From Ctena decussata (Eukaryota > Mollusca > Bivalvia > Lucinida > Lucinidae), in assembly GCA_963989385.1 (NCBI GenBank), contig OZ022508.1:27054166-27118165 (forward strand): 64,000 bases of DNA, in the 5' to 3' direction. Under the pieces are notes generated by a model. That model was not told the origin of the DNA. It saw only the letters and a list, made by a program, of their open reading frames with translations, and searched no databases. This document shows, in pieces, positions 1-11,188 of the stretch (positions are counted from its first letter, which is position 1; each line of letters starts with the position of its first letter). The position numbers were made by a program, and so were the translations under genes.

Positions 1-383
1 TCAAAGTTTTAGAAACATCTGCTAGGCTATCTTTCCTACCAGTTTTCTGTCCCTCATTATAATTATCATTTAAATAACTTTTCACATTAGCAGCAAATTT
101 TGATTGCCGATTGTCTTTCTTCAGTGCCCATCCCATTGGCTCTATTTTGTTTTCATTCTGCATATCTGGGTCCATCTCATCTTTGAAAACAATGTGCTGA
201 ACGTTTGATAGATTAGTACATATTCCTGCCCATTTTCTCTTGATAATACCATATGATGATTCAGTTCCTGCAGCAGCTTATTCATGCTTGCCAAGGAAAA
301 GATGATTTGCTAGATTGCCAGCTGAAACATACACTTTGGAGCAGCCTAACTCAGGACAACAGAAAGCAACAGACCTAGATAAG

Positions 384-604
384 GGGCCGTATTCATAAAA
401 CGACTTAAGTGGTTGCTATGCTGTTGCTAAGGCTAAATTTCTTTGAAGGAGATTCCCTACAACTATGAAATTTGGTCTGGAGGAACAGTCTTTGTAAGAC
501 TGTTCCTCCAGACCAAATTTCATAGTTGTAGGGAATCTCCTTTATAGATATTTAGCCTTAGCAACCGCATAGCAACGACTTAAGTGGCTTAATGAATACG
601 GCCC
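384..604. mobile_element. Palindromic MITE, 221 bp, with 3-bp AAG target-site duplication
   Basis: The two halves are nearly perfect inverted repeats, beginning GGGCCGTATTCAT and ending ATGAATACGGCC(C), with a small loop near 495-500. AAG flanks both sides (381-383 and 605-607). Removing the element and one AAG restores the flanking minus-strand reading frame. A 3-bp TSD with GGG-type ends is compatible with a PIF/Harbinger-like MITE; that assignment is inference. Confidence 0.8.
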
Positions 605-702
605 AAGGTGTCTTCACTGACAGTGTTTGCTTCTTTGTCAGGACTTTCGGGACTTTCTTGTTCCTTATTAGTCGTCACAGGTGCTTGAGACTTATTTTCA
701 GT

Positions 703-1908
703 TATTAGCTCGCCTGAACGAAAGTTCAGGAAGAGCTATTGTTTTCACCTTGGCGTCGGCGTCCGCGTCCGCGTCCGCGTCAGCGTCCGCGTCAGCGTCG
801 GCGTCCGGATTGGATGTTTTGGTTAAAGTTTTTTAAAGACCTATATCTCCCTAACCCATGGATGGATTCTTTTGATACTTGCACTGTAGTTAGATATTGG
901 TCCAAAGTTTAACAGGGTACCACCCCCATCCTACTTTGTCACCTTGATGTCAAGGTCATGGACTTAGAAAATTGGGAGTTTTTTTGGACTGGATGTTTTG
1001 GTTAAAGTTTTATAAAGCCCAATATCTCCTTAACCCATGGATGGATTCCTTTTATACTTGCACTATAGATAGATATTGGTTCAACGTTTTCCAAGGTACT
1101 ACCCCACCCCCTCCCTCCTCAGTGACCTTGATATTAAGGTCATGGACTTAGAAAATTGTCCTTTTATTGATTGGATGTTTTGGTTAAAGTTTTTTAAAGA
1201 CACATATCTCCTGAACCCATAGATGAATTCTTTTTATATTTGCACTGTAGTTATATATTAGTATAAACTTTTACATAGTACTACCCCAACCCCGCTCAGT
1301 GACCTTGATGTCAAGGTCAGGGACTTAGGAAATTCGGTCTTTATTAAAGTGTTCTAATTGCATATTGATCCATAATGCTTGACTGAGATTTAGTTTACAC
1401 TTGAACTGATGTTAGACACTTCTGAGTTTTTACAAAACACTATATACTTACCCCACTGGATGACCTTGAAGTCAAGGTTATCAACTTTGAATTGTGTCTA
1501 CAAGATTTTGGTTTAAGTTATATATTTATAAGACATAATTTCACAGGGCCACAATGGACTCAGTTGATACTAATACTTGGACTGATATTGGATAATGGTT
1601 TTAGGTTTTGATACATCCTAGCCCCCCCTCCCCCCCCCCACACACACACACACACGCCCCACCCCTTACCCCTCTACCCCTTAGTTCTTTGTCCTCAAGC
1701 TCATGGACTTTGTAATTTCATGTGGATTTTTTTTTATTTTTATTTTATTTTAAGACTTATTTCTGAGATAGCGTTTGTTTATAAATGAGTTGTTATTATG
1801 GACATGCTTGTTTGAAGTTTTATGCCTAGCAGTCCACACCACCATAGCAACTGTGTCATGGGCAAGCACTTATTCAGGCGAGCCATGCTGTCAGGCGACA
1901 GCTCTTGT
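703..1908 (+). mobile_element. Non-autonomous Helitron/Helentron-like modular element, copy 1
   Basis: Starts TTAGCTCGCCTGAACG with a small hairpin (CCTGAACGAAAGTTCAGG), followed by a GCGTCCGCGTC simple-sequence stretch. Next come diverged modules of about 180-220 bp, each with GGATGTTTTGGTTAAAG, ATATCTCC and TCAAGGTCATGGACTT. A C-rich (CA)n tract lies at 1620-1665. The 3-prime end is a hairpin (GCTGTCAGGCGACAGC) followed by TCTTGTT. A nearly full-length inverted copy lies at 24076-25222, which defines both ends. No clear TSD is required: excision leaves CAGT|TACTG and an intact flanking frame. Lack of a TSD, insertion between T and T, and a terminal hairpin suggest a Helitron-like (Helentron/HINE) element, by inference. 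No ORF. Confidence 0.65.
1620..1665. repeat. C-rich / (CA)n microsatellite
   Basis: A run of C followed by CACACA repeats inside the modular element. No gene content. Confidence 0.85.
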
Positions 1909-2188
1909 TACTGTGCCTTGAACAGCAGAAGGACTGGTGAAATCTTTGATTACTATCAGATTTGTAGAACCTTGTGAAATGTTTTTGTCAATGTATTTCT
2001 CTTTTGGAATCAGCTCCCGTTGGCCTATTTGATATGCTTTCCAGACTTTAACGTTCCCATTATCGAAGTACTGCAAATTATGTATTTGCATAATTTTGTA
2101 TGGCGACTGAAATCCCCGCCTTGAAGACCACCAGGGATTCAGCGGCTGCCAGTTCCTCTGGTAAAATTCTATTCTAAGTCTTCTAAGA

Positions 2189-3330
2189 AATGGTTGCTAA
2201 GGGTTTCAACTGGTTGCTAAGGACAAGTACATACACATTTTTCTTCAATATACTAAAGACGTCTAACCACTTCGATTCAGAAATCGCTTACACTTGTCAT
2301 AACAGTTTATTGCTAATAAACTGCTCTGCCCGGAATTCCGAAAATAGTCTCACATCTAAAAAGAAGTGGTTGCCAAGGGCCAAATCTGGTTTCTAAGGAC
2401 AATTATATGCACATGTTTTTATTCAGATATTAAAAGTCCAGGTGCTTTAAATACAACTTATAAAGAGATACATTGTTATGTTGCAAAGAGAGAATGGTTT
2501 GACTATAATTCACTCACATGCTCCAAATCTGTTAAAATGTGGTAAAAATTATGTGGTTGTCAAGGACTCAAACTTGTTGCTAAGTACATATATGTGCACA
2601 AGTGTTTGTCTTCTGAGTGATTTTTAAAAGTAAGTCAAATGTGTTTCAAAAATTACTACAACTGTCTTCAGAGATTGCTGCTTAGAAAAGGTATTTTGTA
2701 TGGACTTCAATCCAAATTCTCAAATCAATAAAGAGGTGGTTGCTATGAGCTAAGACTGGTTGCTAAGGACAATTATATACACTGGTTTTGCAACAAACTG
2801 GTTAAGTCCAACACTCTTGCTTTATTTATGCCTTACCATTGTCTACATAGTGCAGCACAATCAGAAGGCATCAGATTTGGAGTTCACTCAAAAATTCAAA
2901 ATTTGTTGATAGGTGGTTGCTAAGGGCCTAAATTGGTTGCTAAGAACAAATATATACACATATTTCACAACAAATTATAAAGGCTAGGCAGTTGTGCTTT
3001 TAACATTTCAATACAAAGTATGGCTATTCTTAGTTGTATATCAAAGATATTCCTCGTGGAGGTCAGCAGAAGTCTCAGATCTGTTAACGGTTGGTTGCTA
3101 AGGGCTATAACTGGTTGCTAAGATGAAATATATGCACATGTTTCTCAACAAAGTGTAAAAATCCAATACCTGTGCTTTAAACGGTTCTTTCTATTTTCTG
3201 CCTATTTTGCAATACGTCGAAGATATACTATATCCAATTTAGTCAAAATGTACAAATCACCTAAGGGTGGTTGCTAAGGTGCTAAGCTGGTTGCTAAGAA
3301 GAAATTTATACAGTAATTTTATTTTAAAAT
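2189..3330 (+). repeat. Diverged tandem minisatellite, about 178-bp period, seven units
   Basis: A marker pair (GGTTGCTAAGG, then about 10 bases, then TGGTTGCTAAGGAC) followed by ATATATGCACATGTTT recurs near 2190, 2370, 2552, 2737, 2911, 3091 and 3267. Units are clearly diverged, with substitutions and small indels. A related GTTGCTAAGG lies at 3600, followed by GTTTCCATAGCAAC at 3627. ORFs in this stretch are chance frames. Confidence 0.8.
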
Positions 3331-3339
3331 TTGAAAGCG

Positions 3340-4656
3340 CGTAGCTGTGTTTTAATCATTGAATGCTGGTATTTTTCGATTATTTATACTATAGAAAATA
3401 TTAGGGTTGGAATTCGGTCATTTTTGACTACTTTCACAAATTCTGTAAAAACACTGACGCAGACGACCTTTGACCCCAAATAGCATACATGTACAATCTA
3501 TTAGTGAACATATCACAGAAAGAGCTAATTTTGCTTTGTATACAGTGTAAGCCTCCCAAAAATGTTGCATTTTATATAAATGTTCCAGCATAATTTGCTT
3601 GTTGCTAAGGAAAAAATTATCCCCTGGTTTCCATAGCAACCATTGACTGACTGACCTAAGATTTAGCAGGTGCAGGTTTGGTCACCCAATGGACTTATAC
3701 ACAAGTTTTGGTCAAAATCTGAAGACCTGGATATGCCATCACCTGCCTGATCCTTAACTGAAACGGTACTTAATCATTGAATAATACCCAGTTTGCACAT
3801 AAGGTATACAACGTCTTATTAATGTCAAAAACGTCATATCAATGTCGATACAACATCCTGATATTACCTAACATTTATCCGACGTTATGTTTCAACGTTA
3901 TGACGTTATATTGATAGGAAGTGGACGTCCTGCGCAATGTTAACACAAGGTACTTTATCATCATATCACATCATTGAAACGGCCTTCATTAGCCCTTTTC
4001 ACAATGTTCAAATAATGTCAATTCAATGTCAGCGCATCATCTTGGTGGTGTATGGTCATTGATTTGTCGTTGTTAAACGTTATGTTTTAAGCGGAAGTAT
4101 GCCTACGTTAATATGCGGTGTTTCGGTTCCCTGTTTAAATATTTTTCATTTAAGCGACAAGATAAAATTCTTTGTGTATATTTTCATCCTTTAAACACAC
4201 TTAAAGAATTCCTTTCGCTTTTTAAGATAACTTGATATAGAAAGTTTAAAATGAACATGTTCTTTAATGTAACCTTTCTCAAGCACTTCTTCATGGCAGT
4301 TTCGACTAGAATATGTACCCGTATCTCTTGGGCATACCCTAATTAATGAACGACGGCTGTGTATATTAAAGTAAATTAAATGCACGCCCAGGAGTTTATC
4401 TTTTGTGAGCTCTCAAAGTCGAGTGAAACATATACGTTTTTGAAAACTTAAATGTTCTTTTATTATGATGATATGCAGTTGTATTGTGATATCGATAATT
4501 TGCTTAATTAACAAAAGAAAACCCAGTCTTGTCTAGGAGTCTAGGCTTGGTATTAAATGGATCAACGCGTTTTTATCATATTTATTTTGGTTTGTATATA
4601 GACCTTGGTTACAGTGATTTTAAAAACAATTTACGTGTTTCAGATTAAATTTTACC
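3340..4656. other. No gene recognised; AT-rich with a degenerate AACGTT/ACGTCA-rich patch
   Basis: No coding pattern is visible. About 3780-4090 is enriched in short AACGTT, ACGTTAT and AATGTCA words, resembling a decayed dispersed repeat. The rest is AT-rich unique-looking sequence. Confidence 0.5.
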
Positions 4657-4932
4657 ATATGATGTCGCTGGTATTCAGTGAATAACACCGTGTCATAAAA
4701 TCGTATGACCACACGTGTAATAACACTTTGGCGCTACACGTAACGTCATTGACAACGTCCATGTCAACAATGCGTTTTCTTATCGAAATAATGCTTATTT
4801 TGAAAGCGATAAAATCCCATTTAAAGGGTCATATAGTAAGCAGAGTCTTACACTCGTGGTCATTTCATACGAAATCTATGAGACTGGCCAAAGGCTCGTT
4901 TCAGAAATTTTATATGAAATGACCACTCATGG
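4657..4932 (+). repeat. Dispersed repeat R280, copy 1
   Basis: About 275 bp starting near GATGTCGCTGGTATTC, containing AACACTTTGGCGC, GACAACGTCCATGTCAACAA and TAAAGGGTCA. It ends in a foldback whose arms are GTGGTCATTTCATA and TATGAAATGACCAC. An inverted copy lies at 14813-15092, and a third, interrupted copy at 46361-47250. Comparison of the three shows the 46.4-kb insertion exactly. Confidence 0.75.
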
Positions 4933-5011
4933 AAGATCCTCTATATCTCATAACGGTCAGTCACAATCAGTTCATAAATATGCATAGGATCGTTACAGTC
5001 CACGAACCAGA

Positions 5012-5168
5012 GGAGCGGCTGTAGTGTAGTGGATAACACTCCGGACTACCAATCCAGGCGTCGCAAGATCGATTTCCCGCTTCTCCGGTCTTTCGGATGA
5101 GACTTTAAACCGAGGTCCCGTCTCCATATGACCTCGTTAAGCCCGAGTTCACTCACTCACTCGCTCAC
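5012..5168 (+). mobile_element. tRNA-derived SINE (family S1)
   Basis: The head resembles a tRNA promoter: TGTAGTGTAGTGGATAAC looks like a pol III A box, and a degenerate B box (GATCGATTTCC) follows about 35 bases later. The body contains TTCGGATGAGACTTTAAACC and GAGGTCCCGT, and the tail is (CACT)n. A perfect 13-bp TSD, TCCACGAACCAGA, flanks it (4999-5011 and 5169-5181). Not a functional tRNA. Confidence 0.85.
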
Positions 5169-5507
5169 TCCACGAACCAGACCATGTTTTGACTTTTGTT
5201 ATTTGAACGCTTACACCTTTAATAACAGAAAATAAAGAACTGCTAATTAAAACTAGCATGAAGTGATACTTTATAATGCCGTTAACACATTGTTTTACAC
5301 CAACGCAACTTCAGTGATGAAATGATGTCCGATACATTGCAATATGAACTGTAAATGTACGCGTTTCTATGTTTCTATAACTGATATTGACGTCACTTAT
5401 TTAAATGTCAGTTTCATATGGCTACACACATTTAAATGTTGCAAAGTTGTGATTTATTCTGATAATTACTAGTGAGTGCTTAAATTATATTTTCAATTTA
5501 TTTCACA

Positions 5508-5727
5508 TATGAGCCTCGACACGAGAAAACCAACAATGTGGTTGTGCGCCCAGCGTAGACTCAAACAGCCTTGGTCTTCCCTAAGCGCTTAAAAGGTAGC
5601 TAAGGGTCTAAGCTACATTCGTGCGGACAGCAAAGACTCTGATCAGACTGGGCGGATGCCCAGGCTGATCTGAGTCTGCGCTGGGCGCACAACGACATTG
5701 TTGGTTTTCTCGTGTCGCGGCTCATAT
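5508..5727. mobile_element. Foldback MITE family M1, copy 1 (GAGCCGCGACACG ends)
   Basis: About 220 bp. The ends are TATGAGCCTCGACACGAGAA and its complement TTCTCGTGTCGCGGCTCATA. The internal sequence is also palindromic, with CTGATCAGACTGGGCGGATG and GGGCATCC words in this family. TA at both edges fits a Tc1/mariner-type TSD, by inference. Six copies occur in this window. Confidence 0.85.
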
Positions 5728-5729
5728 GA

Positions 5730-6612
5730 AAATCTCAGTCTAAAAGAACAGTTTCCTTTAGATCAGCATAAATGCGCTTTCCGTTTACAGTCACTTTTAG
5801 CCCACGAAGCTTATCTCAAAATCTATAAAGATATATATGTTTCCAATATGCTAGTTTCTAAATAAGTATGAAATGAATATATTTCTAAAACTTTTCTTGG
5901 TCTTGGTTAAAGCATGATCAAACTTTAGTACTAACTATTCATTTAACCCTATTTCAACTTCCAAAAAAAGATTGCTTACACGTCTGGAGAAAGTGTATCG
6001 ATTGTTTTATATCAAAACAGCTCCCACATCGTAAACGATGGCAGACACTGTGATATTTGTTTCTAACACATTTAAATTCCAGTATAAATGAGAGATGTTT
6101 CGGCGTATAATTGATTTACATGGTCTTCGCTAAGATGATTGTTTTATTCAAAAGTTTACGAATAAAGTATAGTAAATCAAAAGATACTGTAGCCATAGCA
6201 ACTAAAAAGATGAAATAGGAAATTGTTATAATTTTGCTAGATTACGGCGAATAAAATTCTATAATTTGCTTTCTACGAGACAATTCCATCACGTTGATTT
6301 TAAACATGAACTATCATCAAATAAGTTACCTGTTTACTGAGTTCAGAAAAGGACTATTAATTGTTCGCCAAGTAAAACAATCGAAAGTTTCTATTTGATT
6401 AGAGTGAAGCATACACAGTTACTTTCTATATAGAGATGCTAATATTTCTGGTATCAGCGTCATAGAAACTCTTCTGACAAGTGATATACAGTATTCACAC
6501 TGTATCCTATCTACAAAACAAAACAACAACAACAACAACAAAACTTTAGACTTTGTAGAATTTAGATGGCAAATTCCACATGTTTTTGAGGCTGTGCTAG
6601 TGTGCAGGCTGT
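5730..6612. other. No gene recognised
   Basis: AT-rich sequence without recognisable coding or repeats, except a short (AAC)n tract at about 6520-6541. Confidence 0.5.
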
Positions 6613-6613
6613 T

Positions 6614-6806
6614 TGAGCCGCGGCATGGAAAAAGTAGCATGTGCGCCCAGCAAACACTTATATTAGCCTTTGCATCTGCTCAGTCCGTTCAGAGTATTTG
6701 CTAAGGGTCTAAGCTACCTCCTTGTCGACAGCAAAGAGACGGATGCCCAGGCTGATCTGAGTCCTCGCATGGCGCACATGACACTTTCCTAGTGTCGCGA
6801 TTCATT
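6614..6806. mobile_element. Foldback MITE M1, copy 2 (diverged)
   Basis: Left end TGAGCCGCGGCATGG, right end TAGTGTCGCGATTCA. Internal GTGCGCCCAGCA and GATGCCCAGGCTGATCTGAG match the other M1 copies. Shortened and more mutated than copies 1 and 3. Confidence 0.75.
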
Positions 6807-6809
6807 AGC

Positions 6810-8146
6810 CATATAAAGGTTGCATAAGGTTCAAGTTATTTCTGATGTCTTGCACAGTTACCTTTATTTCACTTTTTTGATATTCTGGACATACTTTTTG
6901 TCAGATCAATTAAACCATTTTGCCGTTAGTGTTTGTCTTAAGATTAAATATTTCATAATTGCAAAAACTGATATGGAAACAAATAGTCTGACATTTAGAT
7001 CGATGTTTTTGTTTCACAATTTTGATATCGCATAACAAACAATAACTGAAAAGGTGAAATGTCACTTTATAATGAACGACTTGAGTAAATAGAAAGATGA
7101 TAATGATATGGGATGAAGAAAAGGTGTTGTTACAATTAATAACTAATAAATGCCTTGGGCAGATTTACATACACTTCCCCACTCCCACCACAAATAACCA
7201 AAATAGGCAGCCATCCGTCACGAACACAAAGATATCATGTTTGAAGGCAGCAGTCCCTACTCGTAAAATTAATACCGATAACATGCGCGGATTAATTAAA
7301 ACATCTGATTCAATCATGGCCCGGATAACCCGTCTGACATTTCTGTTTTGATGACCGAAAAGCTTTTGGTGAATAAACATTAGACATGCTGGATTAACCG
7401 CTTCCCAGTGTGATTACCCAAACTCTTCTGAATCGCATCAACGTTTTACACAGGGAAGACTCAAGAGTTTCCTGTAAATTAACCAGACATTCGGCAGGAT
7501 TCTCACCCGTGGTCAAGACGTTGGACTCCAAAAATGTCACGCCATTGAAGGACGGTCACACTGTTTTCTGATGTCAGCAACCAACTCATTAGGACAAATC
7601 TGTCGATGATTTCCCACTGAAGAAACCAAACCGGAAACAAGGGTTGGTACAAGAAGACAAATGTTTTGGAAAAAGAAGAATTTTGCCCAAACTTCTTCTC
7701 TGAACGACCGGCGACAGCCAAAAAATACCATTCTTGACAAGAAAATGCCATTCAAATTGATTAGGATTCTTCTAGGGCTTGAATAGACATTTTTAGTAAT
7801 TTAGAAGTTGTTGTGGATTGCCCATTCAAAGTCACTTAAAGAACTAATTTCATTTTCATTTTTCTGGGAGTTCGTTGTTTTGAGTGCGGAAAAAATATCA
7901 TCCTCGGATTGTAAAGAACCAGATAATAACTGCCCCGAGTACTGCGCAAACTGTTTCTCCATGGGAAATTCATTATATAGTGCAGCAGGAAGGAGTGCCA
8001 AACAGGACACTGGGAATCCAATAAACCTTTCTGTTAGACGATTCAACTTCAATGTCTTCCAACGCTTCAGTAGACTCAACACCTGATCTCAGAAAAGAGC
8101 TTCGTGGAGAACATATCATTCGACCTGATCATATTGTTTAATAAAC
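6810..8146. other. No confident gene; one unassigned minus-strand ORF at 7801-8082
   Basis: The minus ORF 8082-7801 (93 aa, ending in an acidic and polar segment SQKNENEISSLSDFEW) and an adjacent minus ORF 7755-7537 have protein-like composition. I recognise neither. The frame upstream of 8081 is closed by TGA, with a possible splice acceptor (ATCAG). They could be exons of one decayed gene or chance. The rest of the stretch shows nothing. Confidence 0.2.
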
Positions 8147-8147
8147 A

Positions 8148-8390
8148 TATGAGCCGCGACACGACAAAACCAACAATGTGGTTGCGAGCCCAGCACAGAC
8201 TCAGATCACCCTGGGCATCCGCCCAGTCTGATCAGAGTCATCGCTGTCCGCATAGAGGTAGCTTAGACCCTTAGCTACCATTTGAGCACTTAACGAAGAG
8301 TCTGATTAAACTTGGCGGATGCCCAGGCTGATCTGAGTCTGCGCTGGGCGCACAACCACATTGTTGGTTTTGTCGTGTCGCGGCTCATAT
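8148..8390. mobile_element. Foldback MITE M1, copy 3
   Basis: Both ends are intact: TATGAGCCGCGACACGACAA on the left and TTGTCGTGTCGCGGCTCATA on the right. TA flanks each side. It contains the full internal palindromic arms with CTGGGCATCCGCCCAGTCTG. Confidence 0.88.
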
Positions 8391-8542
8391 ATAATATATA
8401 ATTCGGGGTGGTGGATTATTCCCAGGTGTAATTACATTTTGTTGTTGTTGGATAATTCTCTTGTAGGAAACTTTTACTATGCTTTATTATAAAAAAATAC
8501 CGGTAATCCGGGTGCGCCAACAAGAATAACGGCGGCACTCTT

Positions 8543-8733
8543 ATTTCCCAACTTCTATTCTTTCACCTTCATCTCCCACTGAATGCCATTGGCGCTTTTT
8601 TGTCATCAGTTTAGTCTTCTCAACAGTTATCTCCATCTTATACGTTGTGTAGGTTTTGTTGATAATTTCAACTACATGTAAGGCTTTTAGCTCCTGCTCC
8701 ACCTCCGCAAGAGCGTAAATGTCATGGGCGTTT
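8543..8733 (-). pseudogene. LINE reverse-transcriptase fragment
   Basis: Minus-strand frame reads D-I-Y-A-L-A-E-V-E-Q-E-L, then T-Y-K-M-E-I-T-V-E-K-T-K-L-M-T, and stops at TAA. This matches, from memory, the segment just after the catalytic FADD box of non-LTR retrotransposon reverse transcriptases (DIDALAEEEQEL ... YKMEISAEKTKLMT). A stop (TAA) closes the frame upstream and the catalytic motif is absent, so it is a dead 5-prime-truncated fragment. It is probably the same family as the remnant at 51605-52122, which is the region that follows this segment in such proteins. Confidence 0.7.
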
Positions 8734-8739
8734 GTTTAA

Positions 8740-10692
8740 AATATGGATTAATTCAAATGCATGATTACTAATTAAATTTACTTATACATTGAACTGACAC
8801 TTTTACCGGCTGAATATATTTGGTCCGTAAAGAATACGGTAATGAAAGAAATCCTTTACCTTTGTGAAGTAATATCCTAACCACTCCAAATATCGATTTG
8901 GATGGGCTCTGCTCAGTAATAAATATCGACTATTTTTCCGTGAACAGTTAATAGCATGCCTATATTTTCTTGCAAATAAAGAAATAATAGTAGTAAAAAA
9001 AAAAAAAAACATATTACTAGTTAGGTTTGTTGAAACTTTCCGGTGCTTCCGAGCTATGCCAACTATATTGCCGATCAATAAGAGAACAATACATGTTACT
9101 TACATTATTTCATTCGCACAATAATAGTTATTATACTTGTCATTCGAAAATCAAGTAACATGTATGAGTTCATACTTTTCGTCAATCTGCTTAACAGAAT
9201 ATGTCTTTGTTGCTGTATGTGCTTGGTTATTGGACGGGAGTTTACCCTTCCAAAACTACAGCATCTTGTGTAATTCAGCTATACAACGTTTTCTTCTCAT
9301 CCGAAACAATTCAAAAGACACAAGACGGATCTAGATCTTTGAATTTGATTTGGAAGGTAAACACCCATTTTTACATGTTCTTATATAGATGAAATACGAA
9401 ACACGTAATACTTAATGTTTTCGAAGGCGTGCTATCTACTGTTATACGATGACAAAATTATATTTTTATATAGAATACATAGGTGAATCGGACAACGTAT
9501 AGGAGCTTGTTGTGGTAAATCACAATTTGATTCGTTTACAAAGATTTTATATGGTATTTTATGATGTGTCAGTTTTGTGACTTCCTTTGCATTGGCTATC
9601 GAAGTCATGTTGTTCCGCTACGTTTCTCCCCTCTTCTTTGTGACTCATGGATGGGTTTTTCTACGTGATTGTGGCCTTTCGCATACATGTCGTGAGCCTA
9701 TTCGCATAGATGTCGTGAGCAGTCAAATGAAGTAACGGTATCACAAGGTAGCAGAACGCATTGCCATGTACAAATTAATTACTGACGTCTTATTTTATAG
9801 CCTTTTAACTGTATTTCAACCATGGAATGGTATGAAACCCACCACTGGCACCCATGCTTGAAATCCACTTTAGTGTTGGCTTTTGAGATATGCAAATAAG
9901 TTGGATAAGCACCAACTATAAATGGTTGCTAAGCGTAAACCAAGCTTTTCATCTATGACATCCTCTGAACAGAATATTTCCTCCATTTCTCTTCCATAAG
10001 CGATTAAGCATAGCAGCAGATTTGCAACTTCTAAAGCTATAAACTGGTGTTTCAAACGGTAGATGTTTACAAACATGTTGTCACATAGCAACAGCACTGA
10101 TATACGTCTAATAAAAACTTAATAATTTATCTCTAACAAATAGGGAAAAAAGACAGTTGCATTAAATATTGGTATACCTTATACCTACATATATTGATTT
10201 GACTCTGATTAATAAATTACTCCAACAGTTGAAAGTCTGACTGTTTCTTTATCCAGCAATGTGTGTTAACAGTATTGTTGAAATCATATGTTGACAGGAA
10301 TAAGGTCCTTTAGCAGTCTGATTCGGTTCTGCACTGTCTTTTAAGGTCCCACTGTCATAATAAATAGTATCAATACGGATAATAATCCCTTGAAGCTGAA
10401 ATCAATTCAATGGGCCTTTGATCATTGCAATTCATAGATTAAAGCAATATTTCTTATTAATGTTCATAAGCGTCTTTTTTAATAAAAACTAGAAGATAGA
10501 TTCTGACGCAAAATCTACAGAGATTGATTCTGAATAATAAGCTAGAAAATATTCAAAGCATACCCATTATAGTTTAAAAAGGAGCAAATCCGGAGTTAAT
10601 CTCTTTCTTTATCGTTTTTTTTTCTCTCAAAATTGTAGAGTACATATTTAGGTGTATGACCGTATTGTGTTTTGACATCAACTTCCGAGTTC
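8740..10692. other. No gene recognised
   Basis: AT-rich, with a poly-A run at about 8995-9010 and a short direct repeat at 9677-9720 (TTCGCATA-ATGTCGTGAGC twice). The short ORFs here show no recognisable features. Confidence 0.5.
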
Positions 10693-11188
10693 CACACCGG
10701 GTAGGCGGCAATTGAAAACGCTCTTGTTGTTGTCGTGCTTTACGTCCACGGTAAACAGCTATGGTCTGTCGGGACGGTCGGTTACCCTTACCACACTATA
10801 TTCCCGGGCAGGCTTAGACCTCCTAAGCGGTTAACCAGTATTAAGTGCACATACTTTTGCCAGAAACAGTCAACTGCCCTTCTTGAATCAGCGGAAGGAG
10901 AAACGAAAGTACGTGGCCGGATCGGGTATCAAACCCGGGACCTCTGGCTCTTGAGTCAGACGCGCTACCAACTGCGCTACGCGGCCCGGTGAAAAACGCT
11001 CTTATCAATTGGTTCACGCGGATAAAAAACGTTAGAAATTGCGTTTGCGATTGCAAATTGTCGCTAATTTGCGAACAAAAACGCTGCTCCAAACGGTATT
11101 TGATCCGCGTTTGTCGAATGCACGAGCGTTTTCGATTGCTGCCTACCCTTTAAAAATAAAGAATTTACTTACTTACTTACCCGGTGTG
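10693..11188. mobile_element. Element T5b: CACACCGGGTA inverted termini, 5-bp TSD AGTTC, carrying a nested SINE
   Basis: Left end CACACCGGGTAGGCGGCAAT; the right end is the complement CCCGGTGTG. AGTTC flanks both sides (10688-10692 and 11189-11193). The arms share GGTAGGCGGCAATTGAAAAC and GAGCGTTTTCGATTGCTGCC. The right arm has an extra 25-30 bp (AATAAAGAATTTACTTACTT), possibly a retroposon tail. A complete SINE sits inside the left arm. No transposase is encoded. Confidence 0.75.
10726..10990 (-). mobile_element. tRNA-derived SINE (family S2), copy A, nested
   Basis: On the minus strand it begins with a tRNA-like head (A box TAGCGCAGTTGGTAG, B box GGGTTTGATACCC), with an anticodon-loop equivalent CTCAAGA. 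The body contains TTTCGTTTCTCCTTCCGCTG and CAAGAAGGGCAGTTG. TSD GAAAACGCTCTT (10714-10725) is repeated with one extra A at 10991-11003, inside element T5b. The tRNA part lacks proper acceptor pairing and is fused to the SINE body, so it is not a tRNA gene. Confidence 0.88.

Larger units (their letters stand above)
1..2091 (-). pseudogene. Broken zinc-finger / PMGWALK-motif protein fragment, split by two transposon insertions
   Basis: Read on the minus strand, three stretches form one reading frame. 2091-1909 starts MQIHNLQYFDNG and ends SAVQGTVT. 702-605 continues ENKSQAPVTTNKEQ to VSEDT. 383-1 resumes LSRSVAFCCPELGCSK, with a C2H2-like finger (CC, C, then H and H in NHLFLGKH), and then K-R-K-W-A-G and P-M-G-W-A-L-K-K with a Y-L-N-D and G-x-K-T-G-R-K tail. 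Deleting the 221-bp MITE (384-604) with one copy of its AAG duplication, and the 1.2-kb element (about 703-1908), joins the three parts in frame. One TAA interrupts the frame just after the finger (G-K-H-E-stop-A-A-A-G-T-E). The window edge truncates the 3-prime end. I recall similar finger plus PMGWALK proteins as multicopy, mobile-element-associated families in molluscs and cnidarians; this is from memory, not a search. Function unknown. An intron between the parts cannot be excluded, but the exact frame restoration favours insertions. Confidence 0.7.

Noticed and set aside
2189..3330. CRISPR-like array
   Set aside because: Regular spacing of a repeated word is due to a diverged 178-bp tandem minisatellite in a eukaryotic genome; there are no conserved short repeats with unique spacers.
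7503..8086. Overlapping ORFs on both strands near 7.5-8.1 kb as a gene
   Set aside because: The minus frames have protein-like composition, but the upstream frame is closed, splice signals are weak and no family is recognised; kept only as an unassigned note.
10726..10990. tRNA genes at the SINE heads (10.9, 11.4 and 50.8 kb)
   Set aside because: They have pol III A and B boxes and an anticodon-like loop, but acceptor stems do not pair properly, each is fused to a shared SINE body, and all are bounded by target-site duplications.
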